A stretch of 59,076 nt of DNA from Motiliproteus sp041586615. Its GTDB lineage: Bacteria; Pseudomonadota; Gammaproteobacteria; Pseudomonadales; Balneatricaceae. The position numbers and the translations under genes are program-made. Positions 46,011 through 54,712 of this stretch are shown here, in pieces. How positions within the stretch are numbered: position 1 is the first letter of the stretch; every line of letters begins with the position of its first letter. Where the stretch lies: assembly GCA_041586615.1 (NCBI GenBank), contig JBFGZS010000022.1:1-59076 (forward strand). Direction: 5' to 3'. The notes beneath the pieces were generated by a model. That model saw only the letters and a list, made by a program, of their open reading frames with translations. It was not told the origin of the DNA and ran no database searches.

Positions 46011-47051
46011 CTAGCGACGCTTGGGCGCGGCCAGTCGGACCACCCGAAATTGACCATCTTCGGCCAGCGTCTCAAGGGTCGCGAAATATTGCTGAGCACT
46101 GCGCTCCAGTCCAATAAAGCGATTTACCACAAACAGCGCCTGACCGTTGCGGGGCAAATGGGCGGCGGCGGCGGCCACGAAGCGCTCGGTCATCCCGCCC
46201 TCCACCGAAAACCCCTGATGAAAGGGGGGGTTGCAAATAACCAGATCAAACAGCCCTTCTATTTCTGCGGCACAGTCGGCGGGAACGACCCGCCCGGTGA
46301 TCGCGTTGGCGGAAAAATTCTGCCCGCACATGGCCACAGCCGCAGCGTTATTATCGGTGGCGATGACCTCACTGGCGCCCAATCGCCAGGCATGCAAGGA
46401 CAGGTAACCGTAGCCGCAACCGATATCCAACACACGGGGAGACGCGATACCAAAACGCTGCATCGTCTGTTCTAACTGCGCCACCAGCAACGCGCTGCCC
46501 TGATCGACCTTCTCCCAGCCAAACAAACCGGGCTTGCTGTAGACCTGCAAGGGGCCATCTTCGGCGATGATCCTTGGGCTGGCATAATCCCGATCATCCA
46601 GCCGCGCGTCTGTTTCGGTGTCCAGAACCAGCTCGCCCAGAAAGGCCCCCTTACCCAGTTTCTGCAGAGAACCTTGCCCGAATAACTGCCGTGCCTTATC
46701 AAAGTAGGTTTTAAAGCCTTCATTTTTCGCCCCAGCCAATAGCAACCGTCCACCGGGGCGTAGCCGGGCTAATGCCTGATTGATCACATGGTGAACCACC
46801 GGTTTTTCTTTCGACACCCGATAATAGATCACATCGAGCGCGCGCCGCGTACCGAATTCGAAATCGCTAAATTCAAACGGCCAGCCCAGTAACCGCGCGT
46901 TATTCTGTAGGTCAAAACGGTTGCAGATCAGGGTCAGTCCGGGGATGGGTGAAAGCAACCCTGTGCTGGACAGATTTTCGTCCAACACCCAGACACCCTG
47001 CCCCTGATGTGCGCCAATAGCGTACCGCAACGCCTGTTCAATCTGATCCAC
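46011..47051 (-). CDS. rRNA guanine-N2 methyltransferase (RsmC/RlmG family)
   Basis: 346 residues in two related halves, the RsmC/RlmG layout. The N-terminal half has lost SAM binding. The C-terminal half has VLDIGCGYGYLSLHAWRLG (SAM loop), an acidic end at VIATDNN and the catalytic NPPFHQGF. It methylates a guanine in 16S (RsmC, G1207) or 23S (RlmG, G1835) rRNA; which one cannot be told by eye. Confidence 0.88.
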   Translation of the reverse strand: MDQIEQALRYAIGAHQGQGVWVLDENLSSTGLLSPIPGLTLICNRFDLQNNARLLGWPFEFSDFEFGTRRALDVIYYRVSKEKPVVHHVINQALARLRPGGRLLLAGAKNEGFKTYFDKARQLFGQGSLQKLGKGAFLGELVLDTETDARLDDRDYASPRIIAEDGPLQVYSKPGLFGWEKVDQGSALLVAQLEQTMQRFGIASPRVLDIGCGYGYLSLHAWRLGASEVIATDNNAAAVAMCGQNFSANAITGRVVPADCAAEIEGLFDLVICNPPFHQGFSVEGGMTERFVAAAAAHLPRNGQALFVVNRFIGLERSAQQYFATLETLAEDGQFRVVRLAAPKRR

Positions 47052-47104
47052 GTCGATCCCACGTATTAATAATCAATAACGAATACTGTCAATAAAACAA
47101 GCAG

Positions 47105-47216
47105 TTTCAATAACGAATTGTTTTAATAACCAATTGTTTTAATAACCAATTTTCTTAACAACCAATAGTTTCAACAACCAATAGTTTCAACAACCAATAG
47201 CATCAACAACGAACCA
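47105..47216 (+). repeat. Tandem array, seven 16-bp units
   Basis: Units from 47105 every 16 bp, drifting from TTTCAATAACGAATTG to TTTCAACAACCAATAG. The array ends exactly at the base before the pseudouridine synthase stop codon (47217). It fills most of the gap between two minus-strand genes. Confidence 0.88.
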
Positions 47217-47906
47217 CTAGAAGCTGTTGCGTTCCTGTGCCGTTAGCTGCCGATACTCGCCGGGCTGCAGATCAGGATCGAGGGCAACCGCACCAATTTG
47301 AGAACGATGCAATGCCACCACCCGATTACCGATCGCCGCAAACATGCGCTTTACTTGATGATAACGCCCTTCGGTCAAAGTCACGCGGACCGATGTCGGT
47401 GTCTCGATCTGCAGCAAGGCCGGCTTGGTCACGCTCGATTCACCCTTGAGCATGATCCCCGCGTCAAACCGTTGTACGGCATTTTCCGCCACAGGCTCGG
47501 CCAGCTCAACATGGTAGATTTTCTCACAACTGCGCCGGGGCGACGTCACACGGTGGGTCCATTGACCATCATCGCTCAGAAGCACCAGCCCTGTGGTATC
47601 CAGATCCAGGCGGCCCGCAGGATGCACCCCCTTGGGTAGCGTATCGGGTAACAGGTCGATAACCGTGGGATGTTCACCATCACGGGTGGCGCACACGACG
47701 CCCAGGGGTTTGTGCAACATGAGATACGCGGGGCCATTCGGCTGCAGGGGAGCGTCGTCCAGCGTGACATGGTCCGCTTCTGCGACTTTACGGCTGACCT
47801 CTTTCGACACGATGCCATCAACGGCTACCCGTCCCCGGATAATGGCCCCCCGAGCCTGGGAGCGGCTCAGGCTACTGCTTTGAGAGACGAATCGGTCTAA
47901 ACGCAT
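47217..47906 (-). CDS. RsuA/RluB-family pseudouridine synthase
   Basis: 229 residues from the ATG at 47906 (MRLDRFVSQSSSLSRSQAR). The frame extends upstream without similarity. An S4 RNA-binding domain (to about residue 60) comes before the synthase domain with the catalytic Asp in AGRLDLDTTGLVLLSDDG. VKRMFAAIGNRVVALHR is the conserved C-terminal motif. Length matches RsuA, which makes pseudouridine 516 in 16S rRNA; RluE/F-type targets are possible. Confidence 0.9.
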   Translation of the reverse strand: MRLDRFVSQSSSLSRSQARGAIIRGRVAVDGIVSKEVSRKVAEADHVTLDDAPLQPNGPAYLMLHKPLGVVCATRDGEHPTVIDLLPDTLPKGVHPAGRLDLDTTGLVLLSDDGQWTHRVTSPRRSCEKIYHVELAEPVAENAVQRFDAGIMLKGESSVTKPALLQIETPTSVRVTLTEGRYHQVKRMFAAIGNRVVALHRSQIGAVALDPDLQPGEYRQLTAQERNSF

Positions 47907-48112
47907 AACAAGTCCTATTAAAAATACTTTCGGCCAGCCCGGACAAACGCCACGAGAAAAAACGCGGGGCCGAGCGTCATTCGACGGCACTATACAACAA
48001 CCAACTCATGAGCGTTACCGTGTTCGGCGCAAAGCCCTCGGTTCACGGAGGGGAGCGGTCAACGACGACCGGCATTCCCCCATCTGCACGCCCCCTTGGG
48101 CATCCGTCCTTC

Positions 48113-49396
48113 TCAACTGGACTTGAAATACTCACGGGTGCCGTGCGCCATGATCGCTTGGCCGATCCGTTTAAAGGCATAGATATAGGCGGCGGCGCGC
48201 ATACTGATCGCCTCCTGATCGGCAATCTGCCAGATATTATCAAAGGCCGTGAGCATCTGTTTTTGCAGTTTTTCGCGCACTTCCGGAAGCTCCCACGGAT
48301 AGCCCGACCGGTTCTGAACCCATTCGAAATAACTGACTGTCACACCGCCAGCGTTCGCCAGCACGTCAGGTACAATCAGACAGCCCTGTGCCTCGAGCCA
48401 GGGTTCGGCTTCTGCGGTGATGGGGCCATTAGCCACTTCAACGATCACCTTCGCCTTAATATTGGCCACGTTATCATGATGTATGACGCCCTCCAGCGCA
48501 GCCGGTATCAGAAGGTCCACATCCAGGGACAGGAGCTCCTCATTGCTGATCTCACGGTGCTCGATCAATTGGCACACCGACTGCTCACAATAAACCGCCC
48601 GGATCTGACGTGCCGCCTGTTTTTCCTGCCAGAGGCTCTCAATATCAAAGCCCTGTTCCGAGTAAATACCGCCTTTAGAATCGCTGATAGCCACGATTCG
48701 ATAACCCTCTGCGTGGAGCAGCCGGGCCACATGGTAAGCGGCATTACCAAACCCCTGGACCGCCACACGCATATCGGCCGAATTCCAATGACGCCGCTTC
48801 GCCAGTGCCGAAATACAATGATAGGCGCCTCGCCCCGTCGCTTCATCCCGCCCCTGGCTGCCGCCCAAGCGGATCGGCTTGCCGGTAATCACCGCGGGCG
48901 CTCGCACCCGCTTGATCGCTTCATACTCATCCATCATCCATCCCATGATACGCGCGTTGGTGTACACATCCGGGGCAGGGATATCGACATCGGGGCCGAT
49001 AAAGTCGGCCATCGCGCGCACATAGGCCCGCGACAAACGCTCCAGCTCCATCGGAGACAGGTCCTTCGGGTGTACCACAATGCCGCCCTTGCTACCCCCA
49101 TAGGGGAGCCCTACTACCGCACACTTTATCGTCATCCACAGCGCCAGCGCTTGCACCTCTTCGGGTGACACTTGGGGGTGAAAGCGGATCCCCCCTTTGC
49201 AGGGTCCGAGGTCATCGTTGTAATGGCAGCGGTAACCGGTAAAGTAGCGCATCGAACCATCATCCATTCGTACCGGCAATGACGCGGTCAGCATGGCGTT
49301 GGGGTGTAATAGTGACGCAATCACTTCTGCATCCACCTTCGCATCACGCCCAATTTGCCGGACACGCGCCAGCGCATCGTCAAAAACATTAGCCAT
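48113..49396 (-). CDS. Glutamate dehydrogenase (Glu/Leu/Phe/Val family)
   Basis: 427 residues. DLGPCKGGIRFHPQVS, LPYGGSKGGIVV (catalytic lysines), PAPDVYTNARIMGWMMDEY and the NAD-binding VAVQGFGNAAYHVARLL are as in catabolic NAD-type glutamate dehydrogenases. It converts glutamate to 2-oxoglutarate and ammonia. It is clearly distinct from the leucine-type enzyme at 11261. The long plus-strand frame over it is a shadow. Confidence 0.92.
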   Translation of the reverse strand: MANVFDDALARVRQIGRDAKVDAEVIASLLHPNAMLTASLPVRMDDGSMRYFTGYRCHYNDDLGPCKGGIRFHPQVSPEEVQALALWMTIKCAVVGLPYGGSKGGIVVHPKDLSPMELERLSRAYVRAMADFIGPDVDIPAPDVYTNARIMGWMMDEYEAIKRVRAPAVITGKPIRLGGSQGRDEATGRGAYHCISALAKRRHWNSADMRVAVQGFGNAAYHVARLLHAEGYRIVAISDSKGGIYSEQGFDIESLWQEKQAARQIRAVYCEQSVCQLIEHREISNEELLSLDVDLLIPAALEGVIHHDNVANIKAKVIVEVANGPITAEAEPWLEAQGCLIVPDVLANAGGVTVSYFEWVQNRSGYPWELPEVREKLQKQMLTAFDNIWQIADQEAISMRAAAYIYAFKRIGQAIMAHGTREYFKSS

Positions 49397-49640
49397 ATGA
49401 ATTCCCTCACCGTTTTACTTACACCAAACAATCTACAGGACAGTGCCTAAAGCATAGACGCCGCACAATGAGGGCGTTACAGGGACATGGCTATCGGCAA
49501 TGGATGTGAACCGTCTATACAATTTGAACCGGCACTAACACGTTGATCGACGATAGCTCAAGCCTGAATTTCAGCCGCTTCGGTACACGCGCTCCTTTAC
49601 AACGGGGTCACGGCATCGTAAATTAACGAGCCATACCCGT

Positions 49641-49714
49641 GCGGGTATCGTATATCGGTATTACCCAAGCTTCCCAAGCTTGTGAGGCGGGTTCGACTCC
49701 CGCTACCCGCTCCA
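49641..49714 (+). tRNA. tRNA-Gly (anticodon CCC)
   Basis: Acceptor GCGGGTA pairs with TACCCGC; the CCA end is encoded (49712-49714). The anticodon stem is CAAGC/GCTTG with loop TTCCCAA, so the anticodon is CCC and the tRNA reads GGG. The T arm has GCGGG-TTCGACT-CCCGC. It lies directly upstream of a broken hemerythrin gene. Confidence 0.95.
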
Positions 49715-49859
49715 AAATTTGTCTGCCGGACTTCTTACCAAGGCCGACAATCGCTACACGGGAATTCAGACCACTCGCAACGGTGCAAAAAGTCCCGCCT
49801 GCACATGGCTCTCAGAATTATTGTCGCTGTCGAGAGAATCAATGAACGAATTTCGCTAG

Positions 49860-50078
49860 TCAGAGCAACTGATGGAACGCATCAACTTTCCACACAGAGA
49901 CGAACAGATACAGGAACATCGACAGCTTTTAGCGCAGGTCGACAAGACCTATCGAGAATACCAGGACGGTAAAACCGTGCTCACGGAGGAGCTGATCTAT
50001 TTCCTGCAAGGCGGGCTGCGGCACCATATCCTTGAGCAGGACTTGCACATCGGCGCATACCTGAAACCGCTTGATTAA
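49860..50078 (+). pseudogene. Bacteriohemerythrin remnant (N-terminal half missing)
   Basis: The frame after a stop at 49857-49859 reads SEQLMERINFPHRDEQ, then QEHRQLLAQVDKTYREYQ, ELIYFLQGGLRHHILEQD and GAYLKPLD. This matches the second half of bacteriohemerythrins (ST/EE-LM-x-FP-H, H-H pair, HI-x-x-D). The first two helices with their iron-binding His and HxxxE are missing, and the usual WL before HI is GL. The ATG at 49872 has no ribosome site. It is most likely a decayed gene beside a tRNA. Confidence 0.7.
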
Positions 50079-50084
50079 CATCCT

Positions 50085-50903
50085 ATGACGAAATATTCCC
50101 GCTCGCCCCTGACTCGTCGCACAAGCGACTGTCACTTCGACCATCTGAGCGATAGCTTTTCTGATCGGATCTACGCCACACCTAAAGGGCAGATTCGGCT
50201 CGCCTTGCTGCAGGAGGATCTGCTAACCGTAATTGCGGACAGCCCCACTCTGCGGGTACTGGATGCCGGTGGAGGCATGGGACAAATGAGTTGCTGGCTG
50301 GCTGGCCGGGGCCATCAGGTGACGCTGTGTGACGCGTCGGAGCCGATGCTGGAAAAAGCCCGCCACAATATCGCGCAACAGGGTTTTGAAACGCAGATAA
50401 CCCCCTTGCACAGCACCCTGCAGAACCACTGCAAGAGCGACGCAGCGCCGTACGACCTGATTCTGTGCCACGCCGTCCTAGAGTGGTTAACCTCCCCCCG
50501 TGAGGCCGTGGCCCAGCTGTGCACAAACCTGAAACCGGGTGGTCATCTATCACTGATGTTCTTTAATCGGCACTCACTGCTGATTAAAAACGCCTGCGCC
50601 GGTTTTATCGAGAAGGTGGTCAGCGGCAACTTGGGCGGTGACGGTTCCCGGCTAACGCCGACCAACCCGGTGGTGCCTGAAGACCTGTATCGCTGGCTGG
50701 AAGAAGAAGGCATCTCGCTAACGGTCACCACCGGTGTCCGCTGCTTCTACGATTACATGCCACGCAAAGTACGCGACAAGCTTTCTCTGGAAGAGCTGCT
50801 ACGCTTGGAGCGCAGCAGTTGCCGTGAGCAACCCTACCTGCACATGGCCCGCTATATTCATGTACTGGGCAGCAAGCGTGCAAAAAAACAGGCACGTTGT
50901 TAG
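50085..50903 (+). CDS. cmoM: tRNA 5-carboxymethoxyuridine methyltransferase
   Basis: 272 residues. LRVLDAGGGMGQMSCWLA is the SAM loop, with LCDASEPMLEKA after it and CHAVLEWLTSPR, as in CmoM (SmtA). It methylates the carboxyl of cmo5U34 in tRNA to give mcmo5U. The other two genes of the pathway, cmoA and cmoB, lie 4 kb downstream, which strengthens the call. Convergent with the minus-strand membrane protein, with seven bases between. Confidence 0.88.
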   Translation: MTKYSRSPLTRRTSDCHFDHLSDSFSDRIYATPKGQIRLALLQEDLLTVIADSPTLRVLDAGGGMGQMSCWLAGRGHQVTLCDASEPMLEKARHNIAQQGFETQITPLHSTLQNHCKSDAAPYDLILCHAVLEWLTSPREAVAQLCTNLKPGGHLSLMFFNRHSLLIKNACAGFIEKVVSGNLGGDGSRLTPTNPVVPEDLYRWLEEEGISLTVTTGVRCFYDYMPRKVRDKLSLEELLRLERSSCREQPYLHMARYIHVLGSKRAKKQARC

Positions 50904-50910
50904 TGACAAC

Positions 50911-51714
50911 TCAGGCCGCATGTCGACCGACTTTTCGCCAGGAAAGGCAGTGGGCAGAATGCGCTTCCAAGCGCCGGATGATCGGACGCAATTCCGCTTC
51001 AGTAAGCCTGCGTCCTTCTAAGTTCTCTACAGCGTCATGGAACATTTCGTAGGAGTAATCGGCAGAAAGGGTTTGAAACCGGCGCATCAACTCACGGACG
51101 CACTCCTCTTTCAAGTGTGTTTCAGCACATATATCCCGGGTTGCGCAGTTCTCACATTCACCACTGCTGAAATTCGAAGACTCTGGTCGATCATCCTGGA
51201 TCACTGCATCTTGAGGGGCATCCTGAGTTTCGAGATCCAAAATAAAATTCGTCTCAGATTTTGTAATAATACTGGATTCAGCGACGGCACGGTTATCGTT
51301 TCTGCGCGTTGAAGTGCGGATGGGGTTTGCTTTGCTGCGCTCGCGCGAGCGTAACGTCATCACCACTAATCCCGCGGCGATAAAAAGGCTCCCCGAAATA
51401 AAACGCACGGGGTGATGCATGAACTGCAATAAACCTAACCCTATTGTTATGTAGAGGAAGGGGATGGCTTCGTAAATGGACGCGGTCCAATACCAGCGAG
51501 CCACCTGGTTCGGTCGTAAGTGCGTGTTCCGACGTCGATGGCCCGAACGCAACACCCAGATAACGGCACCGCAGCCAAACAATAACAAACCAAACGCCGC
51601 AGGATAGCCGCCCAGCGCTAGACCAATCGCGGCACCCAGTAACATATACAGGTAGGGAAGAAACTCATAAACAGTCGTTGGCAGCATGCTGCGTCCTAAA
51701 TGTACAACCGACAC
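50911..51714 (-). CDS. Membrane protein with two duplicated helix pairs and a four-cysteine cytoplasmic tail
   Basis: Up to 267 residues; an ATG nine codons in (51687) begins MLPTTVYEFLPYLYM. Two similar helix hairpins are seen: TTVYEFLPYLYMLLGAAIGLAL and ASIYEAIPFLYITIGLGLL, each followed by a glycine-rich helix that ends in W/M-LRS-R. The tail (about 130-267) has CENCATRDICAETHLKEEC, four Cys that might bind a metal, and a helical end. I recognise no family. Confidence 0.75.
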   Translation of the reverse strand: MSVVHLGRSMLPTTVYEFLPYLYMLLGAAIGLALGGYPAAFGLLLFGCGAVIWVLRSGHRRRNTHLRPNQVARWYWTASIYEAIPFLYITIGLGLLQFMHHPVRFISGSLFIAAGLVVMTLRSRERSKANPIRTSTRRNDNRAVAESSIITKSETNFILDLETQDAPQDAVIQDDRPESSNFSSGECENCATRDICAETHLKEECVRELMRRFQTLSADYSYEMFHDAVENLEGRRLTEAELRPIIRRLEAHSAHCLSWRKVGRHAA

Positions 51715-51791
51715 CCAAATGCCGAAATGCTTATTATCTTTCCTGTCGTAACGTCACGGCACGCATACGCCAAGAATACGACACTATTTGC

Positions 51792-52181
51792 TTAATTAGC
51801 AAACGATTGGCGTAAAAACAGCCCTAGTTCCTCAATCTCACCTTTATCAAACGCGATAATCTTAAAACCAATATGAAATAGATGTTGCGATAAGCGGCGG
51901 GTATGGACCATTCGACATTGCACTTGGTAGAAGCAAGGTTTGTCGCCCGGTAAGGTAAACATGACCGATGCCTCTACCGGACCCGTTTTTTCGTGCTTGC
52001 GCCGTTCTTCTGCACGGACCAGATAACGGTAAAACTGCCTATCACCTGCTAGCAAAACGCCTTCAGTGGATAAATTAATCAGCCGTCCAGCCCGAGCCAC
52101 TCCCTCGGTATCAACAACACCGACAGGTATATCCACCTCTAGCCGGGGATGCCGGCGTAACTCAGCATGATTCATAAGCAT
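51792..52181 (-). CDS. PilZ domain protein
   Basis: 129 residues. RRHPR near the start and NLSTEG about 24 residues later are the two c-di-GMP-binding motifs of PilZ (RxxxR and D/NxSxxG). The rest forms the beta barrel and a final helix. A single-domain c-di-GMP receptor, cytoplasmic. An adhesin gene at the left edge of the window would be a natural output of c-di-GMP signalling, but no link is shown. Confidence 0.88.
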   Translation of the reverse strand: MLMNHAELRRHPRLEVDIPVGVVDTEGVARAGRLINLSTEGVLLAGDRQFYRYLVRAEERRKHEKTGPVEASVMFTLPGDKPCFYQVQCRMVHTRRLSQHLFHIGFKIIAFDKGEIEELGLFLRQSFAN

Positions 52182-52426
52182 TCACGGCAGCGTATTCAAC
52201 AACCGCTTTTAACGGCCGACGTCAACGACCCATGCGTCGGTAGAAACCTTTGCGGGCGCCTCTATCGGCCTTCAGGAAAGTCGCCTTTCAAACATCCGAT
52301 ACCTTCAGCGGAGTGTAGCCCTAAGTCGTAAGCTTGGCAAAAACAGGCCGTGCGGCTTGATGCCATCGGGCAATTACCTTTAAATGGGACAGCATAACAC
52401 TGACTCAAACGAGGCCGGAGGCAAGC

Positions 52427-53803
52427 ATGTCAGCCCAGCACTGGGATGAACGGCGGTTCTGCGACGACTATTCAAATACGTGGGAAATATCCGAGAGCGA
52501 GGTGCATTACGGCTGGCTAGCGCCCGGCGAAGACAGCCTGAATCTCATTGATATTGATCTCAACAATGCGAACGTGCTCGATATTGGCTGCGGCATGGGG
52601 GAAAACCTGATAGCCCTGGCTCGCCAAGGTGCCAATTGCCACGGAATCGATATATCCGGCCATATGCTGGACCGAGCAAGACACAAGCTGCAACGCTATA
52701 AAGAAACTATTCATCCGGTACAGCTGCAACAACAAGATATGCGCCTGACGGATTATTTCCCATCGACCAGCTTCGACCTCATACTCTCTGTGTATTCGAT
52801 GGAATACCTGGCCTCAGCACAGGAGCTAAAAGATCTTTATTACAACCTTTTCAAGCGCCTTAAACCGGGTGGTATTCTTATTTTTTGCTTTTCGCACCAG
52901 CTACAGCATGTCCGCCATACCATGCTGGGTAACCGTTCAAGCAAAACAGGTACCGACCCCTTTGCGACGCTGATCTATTCATTCAGGGACGTCGTTGATG
53001 CGCTTAGTGGTGTCGGCTATCGGGTGGAGCGCGTCATTGAACAGACGACGCACCATCCGTCCCAGCTCAGCTACGAAGACGCTCTCGGCTTCCCGTACCA
53101 TTTCCATCGCGGTAAAAACCCCTGCCACCCCCAATTCGATTCACAAAGCAATAACGTCCCGCACACGGTTATCTACAAAGCACGCAAGCTTGACTCGCAC
53201 GGGCTTGAGCAGGACCACCAACTGACCTTTAACTACCCTAAAAAACAGATTCGTATTTGGGGTCAGAACCGTAGCATTACCGACTCGAAAACACTCCAAC
53301 TCGGCACAGCCCTGTTCACTGTAAATACCTTAGCGCCGAAAGATGATGTGGTCGCGCTCTGTGAGGTGCTGGGCTTTACCGTATCCAACAGTGATATTCG
53401 CCCTCAAGCAGCCTGGCAGCAACATATCGACCTGGATGGGTCGGCAGCCACCTTGGATATTAACGCGAACTCTGTGCAGGCCTTGCTACATGACCGCCTG
53501 CTAGCGGCGGCGCTTCACCCGAATTACGCGCGTAGCCATTTCCCGGGCAATGACGCCATTGAAACGGGTCTGTATATCAAACGCATCGATCCGGTTTATG
53601 GTGAGATGAGTCAGCTATTACCTCGGCAACGCTTTGGCATTCTGGTCTTTATCAATGGCGAAGAGCCGGCCCACGGTACCATCGGGTTGGAAGATATTAC
53701 GGTGACCCCTGGCGATCATATCCAAGTCATCTATATCGCCACCAACTGGGGAAAGCAGTGGCGGCAACGAAAAAAATCCGAGCAGCAACTGGATCTATTC
53801 TGA
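52427..53803 (+). CDS. SAM methyltransferase fused to an unassigned C-terminal domain
   Basis: 458 residues. An N-terminal class I methyltransferase (about 1-250) has VLDIGCGMGENLIALA and an acidic strand at GIDISGHMLDRAR. PGGILIFCFSH is the usual strand 5 region. The C-terminal half (about 265-458) is not recognised; it contains AALHPNYARSHFPGNDAIETGLY and RFGILVFINGEEPAHG, and ends with IQVIYIATNWGKQWRQR. That end might be a sugar- or lipid-modifying domain or a beta-rich ligand domain. It stands alone. Confidence 0.8.
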   Translation: MSAQHWDERRFCDDYSNTWEISESEVHYGWLAPGEDSLNLIDIDLNNANVLDIGCGMGENLIALARQGANCHGIDISGHMLDRARHKLQRYKETIHPVQLQQQDMRLTDYFPSTSFDLILSVYSMEYLASAQELKDLYYNLFKRLKPGGILIFCFSHQLQHVRHTMLGNRSSKTGTDPFATLIYSFRDVVDALSGVGYRVERVIEQTTHHPSQLSYEDALGFPYHFHRGKNPCHPQFDSQSNNVPHTVIYKARKLDSHGLEQDHQLTFNYPKKQIRIWGQNRSITDSKTLQLGTALFTVNTLAPKDDVVALCEVLGFTVSNSDIRPQAAWQQHIDLDGSAATLDINANSVQALLHDRLLAAALHPNYARSHFPGNDAIETGLYIKRIDPVYGEMSQLLPRQRFGILVFINGEEPAHGTIGLEDITVTPGDHIQVIYIATNWGKQWRQRKKSEQQLDLF

Positions 53804-53861
53804 TCCCGCCCCGGTCGGCTTATTAACTAACGCCTTACCTAGACGCTCCGGCAAAGTCCGC

Positions 53862-54464
53862 TCAGGACAGCACGGATTCCAGACTGTTCAAGGCCCGTGC
53901 CACGCCGTCATCGCCGCCGGACACCCCTTCGGCGGCAACCGTGACCACATCGCTAAGTCCAATGAAGCCCAACACCGACTTCAGGTAGGTGTCTTCATGA
54001 TTCATTAAAGCAGCCGGCGTGCCTTCTGCGTAAACACCGCCTCGGGCACTCAGTATGGTGACGCGGCGGTTCGCCAATAAGCCTACCGGCCCTTTATCGG
54101 TATACTGAAACGTCTTACCGACCCGGGAAACCTGGTCGATGTAAGCCTTCAGGCCTGCCGTGATCGAAAAATTATGCATTGGCGAACCGATGACGATTTC
54201 ATCGGCACTCTCCAGCTCAGCAATCAACTCATCGGATAAACGAAGCGCCTGCTGTTGCTCATCGCTGCGGGATGCTTCCGGCGTATAAAACGCGCCGATT
54301 GTCAGTGCGTTCAGCTGAGGCGGTGGCGTCGTGCCGACGTCACGATATAACACCTCAGCCGCACCCTGCTTCTCGCTCCAGAGGGCAACGAAACGCTCAA
54401 CCAGCTTTCGCGTATTTGAACCTTCCTGGAAGGGGCTAGAATTGATCACCAATAGTTTCTTCAT
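53862..54464 (-). CDS. azoR: FMN-dependent NADH:azoreductase
   Basis: 200 residues from the ATG at 54464 (MKKLLVINSSPFQEGSNTRK). The phosphate loop SSPFQEGSNTRKL and IGSPMHNFSITAGLKAYIDQVSRVGKTF are the AzoR hallmarks. It reduces azo dyes and quinones with NADH; the normal role is probably quinone detoxification. Length equals E. coli AzoR. An upstream ATG (54494) would add ten residues unlike the family. Confidence 0.93.
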   Translation of the reverse strand: MKKLLVINSSPFQEGSNTRKLVERFVALWSEKQGAAEVLYRDVGTTPPPQLNALTIGAFYTPEASRSDEQQQALRLSDELIAELESADEIVIGSPMHNFSITAGLKAYIDQVSRVGKTFQYTDKGPVGLLANRRVTILSARGGVYAEGTPAALMNHEDTYLKSVLGFIGLSDVVTVAAEGVSGGDDGVARALNSLESVLS

Positions 54465-54673
54465 AATGTTTATCTCTAGAGCCGGCATATCCACTTGATT
54501 AGTCGATCGCAGCGGGTTTAACAGACTGTTTATTCAAGGGGCTTTCATACCCACTCCAATAATTTAAACGCAGCTTAAAGCAGCCAGAATCATTAAAAAA
54601 TCATAATTTTTTGTCGATAAACTTCAGAAAATTTGAACATTAACAATTTCTGCCCCACGCACCCTCCCGCAGG

Positions 54674-54679
54674 TATAAT
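54674..54679 (+). promoter_or_regulatory. Possible -10 box for cmoA
   Basis: TATAAT stands 33 bp before the cmoA ATG. No good -35 is found at 17 bp; a weak TTTCTG lies about 21 bp upstream. Confidence 0.3.
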
Positions 54680-54712
54680 GTGGCATTTTTAGACCTGCTC
54701 AGACGACACACC

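Noticed and set aside
48008..49168. 386-codon plus-strand frame
   Set aside because: Antisense shadow of glutamate dehydrogenase; no domain seen in the translation.
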